From Tubulanus polymorphus (Eukaryota; Nemertea; Palaeonemertea; Tubulaniformes; Tubulanidae), in the NCBI RefSeq assembly GCF_964204645.1, contig NC_134026.1, positions 2,108,001 to 2,172,000 of the forward strand: a stretch of DNA of 64,000 nt, read 5' to 3'. Positions within the stretch are counted from its first letter, which is position 1, and each line of letters begins with the position of its first letter. Below are positions 60,730 through 64,000 of the stretch, one piece after another. Position numbers and translations under genes: made by a program. The notes below the pieces were generated by a model. The model was given only the letters and a program-made list of their open reading frames with translations. It ran no database searches and was not told where the DNA came from.

Positions 60730-61285
60730 GGCTCAAATACCGTTGGAATAAAGCTTAAATTTTGTTCAATATTATTTAATCGAGAAAGATTTTGTCGATT
60801 CACAGTCGAAATATGAAAACTCTTGTATAACATTATGATCATTTTTCATCTTAGGATGATAAATGTGAAAGACGTTAGAATACATTCTTTCAGGCACCGT
60901 TTCTATAGTTAACGTAAAATGAACGAAAATGTACATTCGATAAGAAACAAAACTTTACCAAAGCTAAAAACAGAAGTACATAAACATGCATCAGGGATAT
61001 AGGAGATTCTATAAAATGGAAGGACAAATTATTTGTGATATGCACCACATACCTTGTTCATTTATGGTGAGTGATATTTGTAGTAGGATATTTGTAAGTA
61101 TTTTTGTAAGACGTTTTGTGTGTTCTAAAATGTACTACTGCGCATCCTCTATCGCCATTCCAAGTTATCGTGTATTGTTGTGTCAAGTGACTGGTAGATT
61201 AGTAATGAAACTAACGAATTTTGTTATCCGCACAAAAATCACACATTAAATTGTTAGTGAACAAATCATTCAACAACAGCGAAGG
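60730..61285. other. Spacer between the two ShKT genes
   Basis: 556 bases holding the promoter of the three-module gene and the 3' UTR of the next. I see no TATA consensus and no clear AATAAA on the minus strand. A plus-strand frame at 60986-61249 begins with ATG but has no features. Confidence 0.4.
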
Positions 61286-64000
61286 CTAAAAAGGCCAACA
61301 TTCGATGACATTTCTATGATGTCGATTACTGTCATTAACGGGGATAAAAATAGGTTTGAATTTTTGAAATGTTGGCCTTAATTGATGTTTCCAAAAAGCC
61401 AAAACCATCAAACTTCTACTGCCGATAATGCTCTCACCCTCGCCCTGATTAATGACGTCACAGCCGGTGCACGTTTTAAAACAGTTGGCCATCATCCAAG
61501 CCGGAACTGATCTGCATAGACCGTCTTGCGACCATGCGTCGCATGTTGTGTCGTCGCCAAACATGTTGACGCATTCCGTATTACCTGAACATTGATAAAT
61601 CTATTTCGACGTGAATTTTGAAATTCTTGAAACGAAATTTAATTTTAGTATTTGCACGTTTAAGGCTGAACTTCATCTAATTCCAGATTTCTACTATTTT
61701 CAATTTCTACGTACCTAGCGCAGTTGGTTTCTGGGTGGTTACAACCTGTGTTGTTTGGAATGTATTTGTAGTTGGTGTCGCTAAAGGCGCCGTATTTTCG
61801 TATATACAATCGCTACATGATTTATAACAATATATAGACATCCATTCGTGGTTTATTTCACATTCTCCCAATTCGGCCCAAAGAGAGCATTTTAAACCGT
61901 CTTCGTGAATATCTCGACACAACTCACCCTGAGGTCGACCGGAGTTATCATCTATCGATGTACTTTCATCAGTCGAGTCTCGCCTTCTTCCTGTTAAAAC
62001 AAATGCCGCATTCGATGATAATCGTATAACTGCCATTAATATTTCGTTTCTAATTCTCTAAAACAGAAGCTGATAGCTTACCATTCTCACCAGGCCGTCC
62101 CGGACAGAAATTACACGATCGTTTGCAATTTTCAACCATCCACGACCCATAGTTTCTACTATAACATGCTCCTTCCCTTGCCCATTGTTTGCATCTTTCG
62201 GTGCTGAAGAATATATCGCGGCAACCTGAAACCAACGAACGGTGACATTATTATATATGCGTTAGCTGATAAAAATATCTTAAATTTGTGTTAAATTGGT
62301 GTTGATATTCATAGGACTATTTATGATGCTTACCACTAGATGTCCCCGTCTTAGGGCACAGTCCGCATGATTGTTTACACTTTGATGTCATGAACTCAAT
62401 GTTCGATGTACAACCGCCTCCTTTCGCCCACTCTGGACAAAGTGTTCGTTGATCTAGACATTCTATTGCAGAAGAGATATATAATGAATTCTCATTCGTA
62501 TACGAATCTATTATTAGCAATGGATAGATTTTTACTAACCTTCATCATCATCGCCTTCACTATCAGCAGTTTCAACTGTTTCCTCTGATTCTTCTGTTCT
62601 CAGAATTCCATCATTAATCGGGTCTGTATTACACAGGTCACACGACTTTCTGCAGTTGAATTTCATCCAGGTGTTTTCCTCGGTACAGAATCCATCTTCT
62701 TTCCAATCTGGACATCCAACATCCAAATCAACACAGGCTTTAAAGAAAGGGAGAGAGAGTTGTAGGATTAAGTAGAAACTAAAGGGAAAGTGTATGTTGT
62801 AAGCCGGTACAATGTTTGTAGTCATTCTTGTCAATTTCCTCCTTTTTTAAAAATATAACGATACGCTTTAGGAATAACTTTCTGTGTAAGTTTTTCATAT
62901 TTGTCAGTGCTAAATTTCTTAAGAAGCTTTATTCATCCTTACTTGAATCAGCATTACTTCGGTCTTTTTCGATATCTTTATCAGCGCGAGTATCGGTATC
63001 TGCTCTATCGACATCCTCGGCTTCCCCCATTGTTTCTTCATCTCTCTGTTCCCTGCACAGTTTGCACGAGTATCTACAGTTTCGCGACATCCACGCTCTA
63101 TGGCCAGTACATTGACCATCTACTGCCCACCGTGGACATCCTACGTTTAAATCAACGCAATCTGAAATTGAGAATTTTATAATAAACACACGAAACCCCT
63201 ACATACGATAAGTACGTATCATTTTATTTATATCCCGAAGTAGAATAATCCAACCTAACACCTCTTATCTACACTAATACTAGCAAACAGTTATTTCTTA
63301 TGTGTAAGAGTTATACCTCCATCTGAATCATCGGTTCCTCCGACTTCAGGGTCTCTCCCGTCACCTTCGTGGCCACATAATTGACAAGACTTACGGCAGT
63401 TTGTACTCATCCATCTTTCGTGAGATTCGCAGTTCCCACTGCTAGCCCACCTCTCACATCCCACGTTCAGATCATTACACGCTAAATAAGGCAGTAACAT
63501 AACCAAAAAGCCAAGTCAAAATAGGAGACGTAAATGCGTATAAAAAGCAGAAACGATAGGTGAATATAGTGAAGAAGTGCCGACAACAAATGCGTAATGA
63601 TATTGAGTTGAACTCGATGAATGAGGCTCCCAAATAATCTCTCAGCAAATCAGTCAAAAATTATACACGTGCACGTAGTTAAGCAAATGAAGTGGCTATG
63701 ATTTACATATACTATGGCATTCTAGCCTTTAATTTCTACTCCATTCAATAAGAGGAATAGAAAATATCACAGAAAAAGATGAGACAAGAATCGTGCCTTG
63801 AAACGATATGTCTTTCAGACAACCAGCAATATGATTATGAATGTTATCTTTGACAATACGGATAAAGACATAACGAGATAAGATCACATATTCCAAGAGG
63901 CAAAAAGAAGCAAAGCTTTCACCATAACCACCGAGAAAATGTAAAAAGAAATACCTACCAGAATCCCCTTCATCACCGCCTTGGATGCAGAAATTACAAG
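61286..64000 (-). CDS. Multi-ShKT secreted protein, at least eight modules, 5' end outside the window
   Basis: Exons (minus): 64000-63959 (partial), 63481-63317, 63161-62943, 62737-62540, 62462-62334, 62225-62082, 61990-61715 and 61584-61286. Every splice is phase 1 and the joined frame is open for 489 residues to a TAG. Each exon is one ShKT module (C..GC..W...G.C......WM..NC..SC..C) plus a linker. Linkers vary: acidic Asp/Glu-rich in the 63161 and 62737 exons, Thr/Pro-rich and probably O-glycosylated in the 61990 exon. The last exon adds a basic tail ending WPF. No membrane helix is seen. One-module, one-phase exons imply expansion by exon duplication. The upstream signal peptide must lie beyond 64000. 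It could be a matrix or mucus protein or, less likely, a fusion partner of another enzyme encoded upstream. Confidence 0.87.

Noticed and set aside
60043-61584. The two minus-strand ShKT genes as a single gene
   Set aside because: The 61.3-kb exon ends in a stop and the 60.7-kb exon begins with its own signal peptide, so they are modelled separately.

Overview
The window is eukaryotic and comes from an animal. Genes are split by introns with GT...AG borders, poly(A) signals are AATAAA, and there is a family-A GPCR, a cytoplasmic fatty-acid-binding protein (FABP), a Ly6/uPAR GPI-type protein, a ciliary CCDC42 homologue and extracellular mosaics built from EGF, CUB, kringle, sushi, C-type lectin, ShKT and ApeC modules. 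FABP plus Ly6 points to a bilaterian. ApeC, astacin and many ShKT modules point to a marine invertebrate, perhaps a spiralian. The species cannot be fixed from the sequence.

Layout. 0-11 kb, plus strand: GPCR, intronless CCDC42, a four-exon secreted six-cysteine peptide, a four-exon FABP, and a disordered protein with two protein phosphatase 1 (PP1) docking motifs. 11.2 kb: tRNA-Trp (minus). 12.1-21.6 kb (minus): an eight-exon type I membrane protein with signal peptide, cadherin-like repeats, two EGFs and a transmembrane helix. 22.3 kb: 21-bp minisatellite. About 22.8-34.6 kb and 36.8-46 kb are gene-poor and hold dispersed repeats. 35.1-36.8 kb (minus): Ly6/uPAR protein. 47.8 kb: an orphan signal-peptide exon.

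The highlight is 48.9-59.7 kb (plus): one 35-exon gene in which every intron phase fits, predicting a secreted protein of about 2277 residues. Module order: signal, propeptide, astacin protease, EGF, ApeC, CUB, kringle, ShKT, sushi, C-type lectin (CTLD), ShKT, kringle, sushi, X1, sushi, CTLD half, kringle, CTLD half, CTLD, sushi, X2, sushi, X3. X1-X3 are three copies of a module of about 165 residues that I cannot assign to a named family. A kringle sits inside one CTLD.

Converging on it from the minus strand are two ShKT-only genes: one complete with three modules (60.0-60.7 kb), and one running off the window end with at least eight (61.3-64.0 kb). Together the right third looks like a locus of exon-shuffled secreted proteins. 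The ApeC, kringle and CTLD content suggests a matrix or microbe-binding astacin protease, but that role is inference.
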